Assembly (NCBI GenBank): GCA_027600665.1
Contig: JADGJL010000035.1
Coordinates: forward strand, 1 to 62,723
Direction: 5' to 3'
Length of the DNA stretch: 62,723 bases
Source: Irineochytrium annulatum
Lineage: Eukaryota; Chytridiomycota; Chytridiomycetes; Chytridiales; Chytridiaceae
The notes below the pieces were generated by a model. It did not search any database. It was not told the origin of the DNA and saw only the letters and a list, made by a program, of their open reading frames with translations. Shown piece by piece: positions 10,601 through 21,515 of the stretch (position 1 is its first letter; every line of letters starts with the position of its first letter). Made by a program: the position numbers and the translations under genes.

Positions 10601-12340
10601 GCTCCCACTAAAGGGAGTTTGTTAGCATTATACAAAAACTGCTACTTCATGTTGAAGTTTAAGTACCTTGTAAAACTCAACGTCCCAATACTATCCGGCC
10701 CAAGCTCAATCCCCGTACCCTCACTCTTCAAGGTTCGAACGTCGTCAAAGATATCACCGCCATCCCCATTCACCCCGCCGCTCAAACTTCCATCATCCAA
10801 AATCGCCAACGACGGCACCTGACACTGAATCGAGAGCTCCTTCTCAATGTACGAAATCACCTCCTGCTGAAGCTCGCCGGCCTTCCTAAGCACCACGAGG
10901 CCGCGGGGTTTGGCGACGGAGAGGTAGACGACTTGCCGATTTGACGGATACGCGGGATCTGTGTATGCGAAAGTTAGCAATTCATTCCATTCGGTTGCTG
11001 TCCTGACATACGCACCAATCACGCTAAAAGTCGCGCCAGCCTTTAACACGCCCATAACGGCCACAACGAGATCCACCCCCCGATACGAGTACAACACCAC
11101 CACGTCCTCCCTCTGCACACCACCCTTCACCAAATAATGCGCGAGCACATTGCTAGCCTCATTTATAGCCTGATACGAGAACGTTCTTCCCGCCGAGCCA
11201 TTACAACCGGTCTCGACGACGCAGACGCGGTCCGGGTGGGCCCGGGCGTTGCGCGCAAAGATGTCGGTAATGGCGCCCTCGAAGCCGTCCCAGGCGAGAG
11301 AGGCGGTGGGATCCGGAAGGCGCGGGCGGGAGCTGTCGGTTATGAGGGGGATCGAGCCAATAGAGAGGGTCGGGTTGCGGGCGGCGTGGTCGAGGACGGA
11401 TTCGAGCTGCGTTAGGTTGCAACGGATTAGCGTGCTGCTGAAGAAGAAAGGAGAAGCGACGTACTTGATCAAGCATGTCGACGATCCTACTAGCGGAGAA
11501 GATGACGGAGTTATAGAGCACCGCGATGTCGATAGGGAGGATCCTTCGAAGCGTGGACGATTGCGAGATCAGGATCGTGATGTCGCACGCCGACGACGAG
11601 GAAGTCATGGCCGTCGAGGCCAGCGTCTCGGCCGTCGTGTCCGTTAGGTTAAAGAACCGGACCTTGAACAGCGTTGGGTTCACAATCTCCTCCTGCGGCT
11701 GCTGCGAGGTCCCATTCGTCCCATTCGTCTTCCCGTTCGTTGGCGACGATGTACCCGGAAAGAGTGCCTCCAGCAGGACGGCAAACGGCACCTCGTCGTT
11801 GGCTGCGTCCCGCTCGGCCGCGACGACGTTCGACAGCACGACGGGGAACGTGTCGGCGTCCGCGACGCCCATCCGCAGTACGAGCGGGTTGGTCGACAGG
11901 CTCGACGACCCGACACAAACGTCCTCCTCCCCCGTGTACTTGTGCAGCAACACCGCGAACGCCGCTAGGACGATGTTGAACGGGCTCGGGTCCTCCTCGC
12001 CCGCGCCGGCTTCGCCACCGGCCCCCTCACTCGCGGCCAGGGCCACCCGCATGATGGCTCGCGCCGTCCTGTCCGAGATGGATCTGCGGTGTTCGGCCTC
12101 GACGGTCTTGGCGGGGACGGGCCGCGGGTAGTCGGTCGGCAGGTTGATGTCGGTAAGGTTGGAGAGCCGGGACCGGCAGGATGCGATGCGGCTGTCGAGG
12201 TCGCGGTGGCTGTAGTCGATTGTGGGGGATGCGGGCGCGCCCGACGGCGCGAGGGCCTTCAGGGACTCGAGTGCCGGGTTCACGACGACGGACGGCATGG
12301 TGCGGGACGGGTCGGACTGAGATGCTGCAGGCGGCGTCAT
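7601..12340 (-). CDS. LYS2: L-2-aminoadipate reductase (alpha-aminoadipate reductase)
   Basis: Large NRPS-like enzyme of the fungal lysine pathway: it adenylates 2-aminoadipate, loads it on a phosphopantetheine arm and reduces it to the semialdehyde using NADPH. Order on the protein: N-terminal condensation-like region; adenylation domain with [10 protein letters not shown] (interrupted by an intron), [19 protein letters not shown] and the [15 protein letters not shown] core; carrier domain with [15 protein letters not shown] (Ser carries the arm); C-terminal reductase with [11 protein letters not shown] and [11 protein letters not shown]. Introns lie near 7990-8030, 8235-8290, 9430-9515, 10425-10460, 10608-10666, 10960-11010 and 11440-11475. 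The start is taken at the ATG ending at 12340; 12397 and 12298 are in-frame alternatives. A separate phosphopantetheinyl transferase (LYS5 type), not in this window, would be needed for activity. Confidence 0.95.
10580..10619 (-). repeat. Inverted repeat at a LYS2 3' splice site
   Basis: The 10-bp arms 10580-10589 (aactcccttt) and 10610-10619 (aaagggagtt) are perfect inverted copies with a 20-nt loop. The intron 3' AG (10608-10609) sits at the loop edge, and one arm is made by the intron end, the other by the exon encoding the adenylation P-loop. Confidence 0.6.
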
Positions 12341-12573
12341 CGGGACCGGCTGATATATGAAAGGATAACCGCGCGAGATCTGGATGATGAAGTTCAAGAT
12401 GCGAGATCTGGCGTCAAAGGCGAGGAGGAGATTTTACAAGCCGCGAAACAAGAAAACGAGATGGAAATCTATCCTGGCAAAAATCAACCAACTCGGAAAA
12501 ACAACATATCTTGCAGCAAAAATATTCTAATTATTATTATTTTAAATGCGTTGCTGGAATAAAACCTCGCAAA

Positions 12574-13830
12574 TCAGCTCACTCCTGGTTCAAGGAAATG
12601 CAGCACCCGTCCGCCAACTGCTATCCCGTCATACGGCCTCTTCTCAGACCGTGACATGTAACAGACCCACCGTGCATCAGGACACGAAATACGACACACA
12701 AGCTGGCCCGTCGACGCATTCCATCCACGCAGCTGGGCGTCCTGTCCAACCGCAAATACATGCCCACTCGGAGACGAGGCTACATTGTACCTAGTGTCCG
12801 TGTTCGGGTGGGTCAGCACCAAAATCGGCTTTCCGGTGCTCCTCAAATCCCACACGCACATCTTCCCATCTAGCGACGCCGTCACGACCCTCGACGTGTC
12901 CCACGGCGCACTGACATGGCACAACGCCGAGCTCACGGCCGGCAGACAGATAGACGGCCTCTCGCCCCTTCTGACATCATACCCCTCCACCGTCCCGTCC
13001 CGCAGCCCGTTGTATAACACGCCTCCATCCCCGCTCCACGCCTGCGAGTATACCTCCGACCCAGCCCTTACCCGCATCGACTGCACACCAAGGCCCAACC
13101 CTGATATCATGTAAAACCTCCCCTTGCTCGCGGATAGCGCCAGCCTGATCACCCCTCCCTTGTCGACGGTCATCGCCCCGGCCCAGACGGACGACTTGGG
13201 CGCCGAGAAAGTATACAGTCCGTCCAGGCCCCAGACGCTCATTTGCGGCCGCGCCGCGTATACCGTGATAGCGCCGGGCGTGCGCTGGAACCCCAGGGTC
13301 GTCGCCGCGATTAGGGTGCGGCCGAGCTGGACGGCGACGCTGAGGGACGTGAGGTCCGACTTTTGGGCCCTGAAGGTCTCGTTTCGAAGCGTTAAAGGTT
13401 TTCCGGGTTCATGCAGTAGCGTCGCGACCCTCATCTTGTTCCCGTCGCCGATGTATAGGGTATTGCATGTTGGATGAACGGCCAAGGCGGAGATGAATCC
13501 AGGTCCTTCCTCCAGCGGGATGTCGGCTTTCGTCAGCGACGCAAACCGTCCATCCATGATCGACCGCGAAAAGTTGACCGCGATTCCACGCTCGCGCACG
13601 ATGAGCAGCTTCATTGCCGACGTGGTCGGTGCGACGAGCTCGCTGGGCTTCGGCTCGCGGGGTTCGATCCGGGTCTTCACAGTCGACTTTGAGTACATCT
13701 GCGAGTTGGAGGCCTTGTTGTCCGCGATGATCTTGAAGTACCGCTTCTTTGACGGGTCGTAGAAGTATCCGGGAATGCTGGCCGGCGCCGGAAGCGAATC
13801 GTCGGCCTCATCGTCCATTTTCCGTTTCAT
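12574..13830 (-). CDS. DCAF4: DCAF4-like WD40 repeat protein
   Basis: Intronless 418-residue WD40 protein. The N-terminal block PGYFYDPSKKRYFKI (about residues 20-34) is the hallmark of DCAF4/WDR21, a substrate receptor that docks on DDB1-CUL4 ubiquitin ligases. Beta-propeller blades are visible further on, for example VTASLDGKMCVWDLRSTG and VFAVGQDAQLRGWN. The stop lies about 230 bp from the LYS2 start, and both genes run in the same direction. The DDB1-binding role is inferred from family membership; the exact substrate is unknown. Confidence 0.75.
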   Translation of the reverse strand: MKRKMDDEADDSLPAPASIPGYFYDPSKKRYFKIIADNKASNSQMYSKSTVKTRIEPREPKPSELVAPTTSAMKLLIVRERGIAVNFSRSIMDGRFASLTKADIPLEEGPGFISALAVHPTCNTLYIGDGNKMRVATLLHEPGKPLTLRNETFRAQKSDLTSLSVAVQLGRTLIAATTLGFQRTPGAITVYAARPQMSVWGLDGLYTFSAPKSSVWAGAMTVDKGGVIRLALSASKGRFYMISGLGLGVQSMRVRAGSEVYSQAWSGDGGVLYNGLRDGTVEGYDVRRGERPSICLPAVSSALCHVSAPWDTSRVVTASLDGKMCVWDLRSTGKPILVLTHPNTDTRYNVASSPSGHVFAVGQDAQLRGWNASTGQLVCRISCPDARWVCYMSRSEKRPYDGIAVGGRVLHFLEPGVS

Positions 13831-14268
13831 GTCAAGTTATACTTTCGCAAGTTCATCTGAACGGCCAACTGCGACAATGCCAGCCACTGCAACCGAGCTA
13901 AGAGAGTAGAGGCCGAATATGATAGCACAGAGCCCCGTTTATGAGCAAGACCAGCGACGGTCGATGCGAAGTGCGGTGTGCCAAGTTCCAGCGTAGCGGT
14001 ACTTCGTACAGGGCCAAAGGAACGGCCACCAGCCTCCGGTGGAACGCCGTGAATTCACGTATCGCACGGTTCTCAGGTAAGCCCAGATCACAGACAAAAC
14101 TCCAAGGCAATCAGAGTACTTCTGGACTGCAGTAAGACTTGGAGTCGATTTCAGAACAGCTCTGCTGCGACCAATGTGGAGCCGAGAAGGTTGAAGTCGG
14201 CGAGCAATAAACGGAGGTCAAACCTGAGGAAGTCGACAACTTGCTGCCAAGCTCTCCCGTCGACGACA
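13831..14268. other. Divergent promoter region between DCAF4-like and pinin-like genes
   Basis: This spacer lies between two genes transcribed away from each other. Overlapping short frames on both strands (13898-14110 and 13941-14135) carry no recognisable motif. An upstream exon of the pinin gene could lie here: an open frame precedes the chosen start from about 14155. Confidence 0.4.
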
Positions 14269-15225
14269 ATGACCGAGGAAAGGTAACGGCTGCGATGCAT
14301 CCACCTTGTATTATTCAAACTGATAACCTTCCCAGCCAAACCCTGAAGCGAGCGCGGGAAGCCGAAGACGACGGCGAAATCGTTCAAGTTGCATCAACAA
14401 TCGAGGACGTGGTGCGTCCGTCCCCTGTTGCATTTCTTTTCTCTTCTTACGTCGTCTCTGACTTTGCACTGTCGGTCAGGCCGCACCTGTCCCGCAGCGG
14501 CCACGGCTAGATGACACGCAGTCAAAGAAACGGGGTCAGCGGATGTTCGGCGTGCTTTTGGGGACCCTGTCCAAGTTCAAAGAGACCTCGACAAAGAAGA
14601 GTGAAGCTGTGAGTGCTTTTTTTGTTGTAATGCTTCGAGTGCTTTGCTTACTGATGCCCGTAAAGGATTTGAGAAGAGAAGAGCTGGAGCAGCGCCTGCA
14701 GGCCAAGATCCAAAAGCAGAAGGAGGAGCTCAGCGAGAAGCTTCGGCTGGAGGGCGAGCAGCGGCGTGCGAGGGTGCAGGCCTTTAAAGAGGAGGAGGAG
14801 CGGAAGCGGCTGCTATATACCGTAGGGTCTATCGGTTTACCTCTTTTTTCCACGTTGATCTAAAGAGCTTTGAAATACCCTAGACGGAGATTAAGAAGGC
14901 GCAGGCGCTGAATTTGTCGCGGTATTTGAAGACAAAGACGGAGCCAGTCATGTTTTTTATGCCGGCGAAACACACGGAGGCGACGCAGAAGATCCTGGAG
15001 GAAAGCAAGGCGGCGCATGAGGCGTCGGTTGCGGAGAGCGAGGCGGCGATGAAGGATGATGCGGAACCGGGCGATAAGCAAGGCGCGACGTCGGGATTGG
15101 ACGGCGGTGGGGGCGCTGCTGGAGAAGGGACGTCTGGGAAGGGGGAGGAATCGGAGGAGATACGGGAAGGCTTGAATATCGTAGACGATGAGGCGGAGGA
15201 GCCGGTGGTCGGTGAGGTGTTTTGA
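14269..15225 (+). CDS. PNN: Pinin-like (Pinin/SDK/MemA domain) splicing-associated protein
   Basis: Nuclear protein of the pinin family, which in animals binds exon-junction-complex partners and acts in mRNA splicing. The conserved core GQRMFGVLLGTLSKFK is followed by a long charged helix (ELEQRLQAKIQKQKEEL and onward) that should form a coiled coil, then YLKTKTEPVMFFMP, then an acidic, glycine-rich tail. I start at the ATG at 14269 because splicing the intron 14289-14336 then keeps the MTEES-QTLKRAREAEDDG frame open into the core. Further introns end near 14479, 14665 and 14883. A longer N-terminus from an upstream exon is possible. Confidence 0.8.
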
Positions 15226-15390
15226 TATAACAAGTAGGAAGTAAATGTTTATGGTTGCGAGAGTTTTTTTTTTGTTTTGTGGCGGAAAAATATTTCCTCA
15301 GCAAGATAACGAAAATATCTTTGGCAAATGTACCATTGTAAAAGCATACGCTCTAAATCAAATCTACAAGACTCTATCGACCACCTTCTT

Positions 15391-17846
15391 TCAACCGTCC
15401 CTACGCTTTTGAAAGAACAAGACGTAGGCCGAGGTGGACAGGAATTTCGAGGACACGCTGTCGATCCTGGACACGCTCCTGTCGTTCCGGGTGTACCACG
15501 CGCCGTTGTCGGGATTCTTGCAGTGCGCGATATAGTGACCCCCGCCCAAACCGCCCATGTGAACGGAGACGCCGAAGAGGTCATACGTTACCACCTTGTC
15601 GTGACCTACCGCGCCGGTTAGCATTTGCGACCTCGAAATAAAAGAAAAATAAGGGTCGTTCGTTGAACCTGGGGTTGAGCTCATGACTGGTTCCAGTGAC
15701 AGCTTCTCGAGCGGGAACGTCACATTCGTCTCGATCTTATCCCGGCTGTACCTGGTATATGAGAACCTCTTCAAATCTGCGGTTGTTTTTTTTTGCGGCG
15801 TTATTATCGCGAGATTACTCGGAGGGGGGGAGGCGTCAACTCACGCAAAACCAGGACCTCAGGGCACCGGTAAATTGTCAGTCGCTTGCTGGCCTTCTGG
15901 TTGGATTTGCACTGCGAGCACTTGTACGGTTGCTCGAGAGTCTCGTCCTTGGCGAAGTTGCTGAGGCAGTTCTCGATGGAGCAGGGGCGGGAGTTCTCGT
16001 CTATGGGTAGGGAGAGGTCCCAGAAGGCGTCAAAGGTGGTGGAGAGGTTGCCGCAGGCGTGACATGTCACCGTGCTCTGGAGTTGGCCGCCGAATATATC
16101 TTTGGCAGGAATTTTTAGCAGGAGACATGGACCCCAGGAGTCAACATACCGAAGATGAGGCTGCTACTGTATGAATGATACCGCGCCCAGGATATCCGCG
16201 CCTTATCGATATCGCTACGAAAGCGTTACGATGCCAAACATGTGATACGAAGATGTTACCTCAACTTATCCAGCTCGTCGTCCTTGTACGTGTACTTTGG
16301 CCGCGCAGTGACGCGGTTGAGGTCCTCATGCAACCCGTCCAGCATAAAGCGTAGAAACTCCTGGGAGTCCTGCTGACTATAGCACTGGCGTCAGACAGCG
16401 ACGGAGGAAGAAATGCAGTCGACATACTTGTATCCCTGGAATTGCGGCGCCCAATACTCAATCTGTCGTTTTAATTTTGCTGGGTTGTAGACCTTCCCGC
16501 TGTCATCGATGCTCTTCATGACCTCCTTGACGGCCTCGGCGAAGGCCGTTGCGAGCTGACCCTTCATGGGGCTCTTTGAGTTCACGTGGGCCTTCTGATC
16601 GCCGCTCATGAAGTAGCCCATGAGGAGTTCAGTGGAGAAGATGCATTGGAGGATGGAGTTCATGAAGCACTGGAACAAATTTTTAGCTAAACGGGCCAAG
16701 CATTGACGGGCAACTCACGGTATTTCCCAGGTTTTCGAGGCCAACGAGGCCTCGAGGAGACGATGCTTGTTTCCGAAAGAGGTACTGTTATCGCAGCAAA
16801 TTCAGCATTTCCTCAGAAATCGTTTCATACCTTTAATGCGTCCGTTCGCTTCGGCAGGTTCATTTCCAACAGCATGTATAGCTCCGGGTGAAGCTGCTGA
16901 TTGGCTGACGACGAAAGGTCGCGGAGCGAAGAGTGTTGTGAACCAGGGGCGGATGATTTTTGTCGTTCTTCCATTGTCAGTACCAACGATTACCAAGTAT
17001 GTCACCTTTTGCTGATGACCGCGGTTTTGAGTCTGCACTGAGATCGGTGGCTTTAGTAAGGTCGACGGATTTGGACACAGAGGTTATCGGGCTTGGTTTG
17101 ATGTAAGGGGATAGCATCATCCTTTCGGACGGACTTGCAGCAGGCGATGATCTCGTCATGGAGTCGACCCCAGATGACTTCTGCCGCGGAATGATCATGC
17201 CAAGAAAGCTCTTTCTCCTCTCCTCCCCAGTCCCGTCCTCTGACCCCCGCCGTGTTCTCGTGGGGCTGCCGGCTGCCACGTCCACAGTCTCCCCCGGGCC
17301 CTTCCTTCGTGCCAACTGCTGCTCCGCCTTATAAGAAGCTGTGGACGACAGCGAAATGTCCATCTTCACGTCCTCCGCTCCAGCCGGTTTCTTTACTGAC
17401 GACCTCGAGCTCGACAGCGCCCTCAGCGTCGACGGCTTCAGCGGCTCGTTGTGTCCCCTCCTCAAATCCGTCGCATACACCGGCCGGTTCAGCGCCTGCG
17501 CGTCCCTGGAGAGCGTCATCCGCTCCAGGGACGACTTCGACGAGTTCCGCGATCGTCGCTCCTCCCTTGACGCCATGTTCGGGATGACGATGTCCCGGGC
17601 CGTCGAGCCCGGGCTCGATCGAGAGAGCATCCGGCCCCCCGAAAGTGAGGAGAATGAGCCCGACCCCGACGTCGTTTTCGATGTCCCATCGCCCGACGAC
17701 CTCACCGGCGGATCCTCTCCCGCTTTCCTGCTGGCCGAAACCGCCGGTTGCGGCTTCAACACGGATGACGAAGACGCCCGAGTCTGCGGTTTGAATGCCC
17801 CGATGAGCCCGTACTTCTGAGACGGCGATGAGGTCGTTTCCCGCAT
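15391..17846 (-). CDS. Ubiquitin carboxyl-terminal hydrolase (USP family)
   Basis: Cysteine deubiquitinase of the USP/UBP class. The first ~290 residues are Ser/Arg-rich and predicted disordered. The catalytic domain starts with [11 protein letters not shown], split by an intron from [11 protein letters not shown], which holds the catalytic Cys. The middle carries two CxxC pairs (CHACGN and CSQCKS) as in zinc-ribbon USPs, and the His box reads [13 protein letters not shown], followed by a YVLFFQ end strand. At least seven exons are needed. It most resembles the USP2/USP8/Doa4 group; the substrate cannot be told. The stop faces the stop of the pinin-like gene (convergent). Confidence 0.88.
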
Positions 17847-17918
17847 GCTGTTGGGCTTTGGGCTTCAGTCAAGGGACAGCGTCAAAATCTGGCAGTGTGT
17901 CACCCACGTCCCGATCCA

Positions 17919-19248
17919 ATGGAGTCCAGCGTCGACTTCATTCAACGAGCCTTCCCGGACCTCAGTGCAGCGGCCGTCCGCCGGCATCTGGCCTCGGCGA
18001 ACGGCAATGTTGAGCTCGCTATCCAGGAGATTCTCCTGATCGCTGAGGAGGGCCTCCCGCCGACCGGCAGCGCGGACGGCCTGGATTTCCTGGACCCTAT
18101 CGAGATTCTGGCGTCGGCGTTCCCGGCGCTGTCGCTGCAGAGCTTGCGGGAGTCTCTGAAGGAGAGCAACGGGGATCTAAGCGAATGCATGGAGAGACTG
18201 AGGGATCCGGGGCCCAGAAGTGGCGAGGGCCGGCTGGCATCGTTGCAGGCTATTTTTCCGCATCGCCGGAGAGAAGACGTTGAGGAGGCGCTGGAAGAGT
18301 GTGGAGGCGATGTGGATAAAGCGGCGGATGTTTTGCTGAACCCCACTGGGCTGCAAGCTGTGTCGCGGTCGGCGGTTCGTAGGACGTCGGCGTGTTTCGT
18401 ATGCTGAACGAATGCAGGTTGGCCGGGATCAGGACGTGGAGCTTCTCATCGAGATGTTTGGCGGGACGGAAGTGGAGATGAAGCGCCTTCTGAGGATCCA
18501 CGGAGGACTCCACAAAACTATCACCTACCTCTCGGGACCGGTTAAGTCAACGCCGGCCAAAGCCGTCCCCGCACCGTACAACGCAGTCGCATCGCCGTCT
18601 TCAACATCACACAAAGCCCGCAAATACCCCTTGGACATCGTGATGAAGAACAGCCCGGCCGCAGAATCCCTACCAACGCCAACATCAGCCTCACCCCGCG
18701 CCACCACCGTTGCCGAGCGATGGCTAGACGCCTCCTACTGCCGTAAAAGGGCCGCGAACCACCTGAAGTCCCGCAACGAGGCCTTCACGCTCGCCGCGAC
18801 GCACTTCCAGCGCGGCAACCTCACCGGCCGCGGCTCTGCGCAGTACTACTCCGACGTCGGCCGCGAGGAGACGAAGGCGATGGAGCTGTGGAACGAGCGC
18901 GCGGCTCAAGCCGTCGTGCGGCAGAACGGACAGCTGCACAAGGACGATGACGTCGTGGATCTTCATGGGCTGACGAGGAGGGAGGCGCTGGAGCGGATTG
19001 ATGAGGCCGTGAATGGGTGGTATAATTCGTGCGGGGCGAATGCGAAGCCGAAGAGGCCGTTGAAGGTTATCGCGGGGTCCGGGACACACTCGCCGAAGAA
19101 CAAGCCGGTGCTGCTGCCGACGGTTATGAAACATCTGAAGAATGCCGGGTGGAAGATCATGTTTGAACCCGGGAATGGTGAGATGCGCTTGTCCTCTTTC
19201 GGATGGCTCATTTTTTCATGTCCAGGATGGTTTTTCGTCACGGGATGA
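17919..19248 (+). CDS. CUE-like plus Smr domain protein (CUE2/N4BP2-like)
   Basis: The N-terminus has repeated ubiquitin-binding CUE/UBA-like helices: SVDFIQRAFPDLS, EILASAFPALS, ASLQAIFPHRRREDVEEAL and a fourth, ELLIEMFGGTEVE, after an intron. A DUF1771-like segment (RNEAFTLAATHFQRG, residues ~260-300) follows, then an Smr endonuclease domain with DLHGLTRREALERI and the GSGTHSPKNK loop. This order is that of yeast CUE2 and its relatives, which cut mRNA on stalled ribosomes in no-go decay. Two introns: 58 bp at about 18359-18416 and one near the 3' end that joins FEPGNG to the last residues WFFVTG. The start is set at the ATG at 17919; 17895 is an in-frame alternative. Confidence 0.85.
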
Positions 19249-19588
19249 ATGGCTCCCCCAAGCCGTGGACGGTTCGTTTCTGTGGAGTTGCTTCCTTTTT
19301 GCCTATGTACATACACGTTGATGATTATTTAAGTGGTAGAGTAAATACATATCCCGAGTTGCTGCTAATGGCGTTGCACCTGCTTTAGAACCGCCTAGTT
19401 TTTTTTAAAAGGAGAGATAAAACACGTTTTTGGAGTGGACTCGCACCGGAGATGTAACAGTGGTGTGTTCACAAGCCGAAGTTCACCTAGGAAGTCGATT
19501 AGGTGTGATCTGCAAGATCTCCACCTCTGCTTCTTCTCGATTCAACCGACAGGCTGCAGATCTCCCTCCCTTCCTTCCGCTTCCCGCC

Positions 19589-21202
19589 ATGGCTATAATC
19601 GACGACGTTCTGATCAATATAATCCGCCAGCTGGACCCAGGCCACAAACGTGACCGCTACGCCCTGCTCTCCTGCCTGCTCGTCTCGCGTCAATTCTTCG
19701 ACCCGGCCGCCGAGCGCCTCTGGTCTTCCGTGATCCTGTCCAGCCCCTTCCCCTGGCCGCAAGAGCATCTGGAACTCCTTCTCAATCATGTCGTCGCTCA
19801 TGATCCGCCATCGCCGGACGGCGACGGCACAAGCGGCGTCCCGGGGAGGGGCCGCCGGGTCGAGATTTACCTGCGCAGCATCCGAGCGCTGCGGTGTTGG
19901 GGGTTTGACGGCGCCTGGCCGCCGCCCGAGCGTCTCCTTCCCTGGCTGAAAGGGCTGCGCTGGGTGGACGCGTCGTTAGCGGAGGAGGTGTGGATGCAAG
20001 GGCTCGCCAATCACTTGGGCGTCCGCCGAGCTCCTTGTCACATGGCGATAACAGCATCAGTCAAACACATGCCAGCCAGGGCAGCGCTGATGGCGAGGGT
20101 GGGGTGTCGTGTCAGTTCTCTGAGCTTTGAGGTAGACTGCCGTGGGGAAGGGAAAGACCACAAAGATGGGGACCTTGCGGAGATGTTGGGCGATCTGTTG
20201 AGGCGGAGTGGAGGACGGAATGAGAACAACGTGGTCTTGGAGGCGCTCGGATTTGCTTGCCCGTATGAAATTACCCTGGGTCCAAGAGACATCGAGGCCT
20301 TCACGAACTGCCTTGTCGCGCACGCAAGGACCTTACGAAGTCTCAAGCTGCTCCCTGCCGGCTTTTCCTCAGCCGGGATGACACGGCGCGTCGTAGAGTC
20401 GGTCAGCCATCTGACAAGCCTCACCATCAGTTACAACGACTTCCCCCGTGAGGAAATGGTCGATTACGAACTTCTATCTGGGGTTTTAACGGCATCGAGG
20501 GCCACGCTAGTCGATCTGAACATGGCCCCTATGCTGATCGAGCAGCTGCGCTCGTTGCCTCTAAGCCAGTTAAAGGCTCTCAAGTCTTTATATCTTTACG
20601 TGCGCTGCTTGCATGAGGGCATTGAAGAGATTCCCATCGACGCCATGGTTTCTATCAATCGTCTCCACTTCAGAGCTCGCTGTTGGAGAAGCTCAGAGGC
20701 GGTCACAGCTCTCATGAATATGGTCAACAGACTTCAGAACCTGCGGGAGCTGGCTATCTCCTTCGAGAAGCTCATCCGGCGTGAATTTGAAGGGGATGCT
20801 GGCAAGGAGGTTGTGGTGCCCGTGCGCTTGGGAGGGCTTTGGAAAATGTACCTGGACTGGGGCCCAGGCCTATCCCCGACGGCCCTAGTGAGAGTTGCGG
20901 ATTGGGAGGACATCCGAGTGAAAGGGTTGGCGTTGCTCGAGGATGTAAGGATACATATTGGAGAGTTAAACCCCAAATGCTTTGAGAAAGATCCGACATC
21001 TTTGCCAGTGCTTCTAAACAACATGCTTCCTCATGTTAAACGCAGCCCGGTCCTTGCGTTTGCTCGTGTGAAGTTCTCCTCAATTAGTGAGGGAGTACTC
21101 GTTGATGCAAAGTACTCGTTTGAATGGCGGGGTTTCGGGTCATCGTTACTTTCTCCTCGCCCTAGACAGAAAACCTCTTGCGAATTAAAGGCATGCATAT
21201 GA
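19589..21202 (+). CDS. F-box-like / leucine-rich-repeat protein
   Basis: Intronless protein of about 537 residues. The start is placed at the ATG at 19589 because it sits in a gccATGG context and directly precedes an F-box-like helix set (DDVLINIIRQLDP, then LLSCLLVSRQFFDPAAERLW). The open frame extends upstream to 19430 but without an ATG there. The rest contains irregular leucine-rich segments such as LRSLKLLPAGF, LTSLTISYNDF and NLRELAISFEKL. F-box proteins link targets to SCF ubiquitin ligases; that role is inferred and the target is unknown. Confidence 0.7.
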   Translation: MAIIDDVLINIIRQLDPGHKRDRYALLSCLLVSRQFFDPAAERLWSSVILSSPFPWPQEHLELLLNHVVAHDPPSPDGDGTSGVPGRGRRVEIYLRSIRALRCWGFDGAWPPPERLLPWLKGLRWVDASLAEEVWMQGLANHLGVRRAPCHMAITASVKHMPARAALMARVGCRVSSLSFEVDCRGEGKDHKDGDLAEMLGDLLRRSGGRNENNVVLEALGFACPYEITLGPRDIEAFTNCLVAHARTLRSLKLLPAGFSSAGMTRRVVESVSHLTSLTISYNDFPREEMVDYELLSGVLTASRATLVDLNMAPMLIEQLRSLPLSQLKALKSLYLYVRCLHEGIEEIPIDAMVSINRLHFRARCWRSSEAVTALMNMVNRLQNLRELAISFEKLIRREFEGDAGKEVVVPVRLGGLWKMYLDWGPGLSPTALVRVADWEDIRVKGLALLEDVRIHIGELNPKCFEKDPTSLPVLLNNMLPHVKRSPVLAFARVKFSSISEGVLVDAKYSFEWRGFGSSLLSPRPRQKTSCELKACI

Positions 21203-21515
21203 GCAACCTCAATACAACACTGTTCTCCACAGCGACGTGGTGGAAATAGATGGTTTTGGAGGTATGGCCAGACATGTAGATCTTTACTTCTTCCTCCAGT
21301 TCCTGGCCACGCACGCTCACCAACAAGCAGCAAGTCTTGGCACAGCTTAAAATTTGGCCTTAAAGCCCAACAAACACTACAGAATAATACATTGCAAGTC
21401 CATCAGGAGGCGCGACGAATAAGCCTGGGTGTCGAACGAACATGGCGTCCCCAGGCCACGACCGCAGAGCACCACACTGGCCCGCGCCTGACGGGGTTGT
21501 AAACAGGGAGTGAAG
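21203..21515. other. Convergent intergenic spacer
   Basis: This 313-bp stretch lies between the stops of two F-box-like genes. I see no gene in it. Confidence 0.5.
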
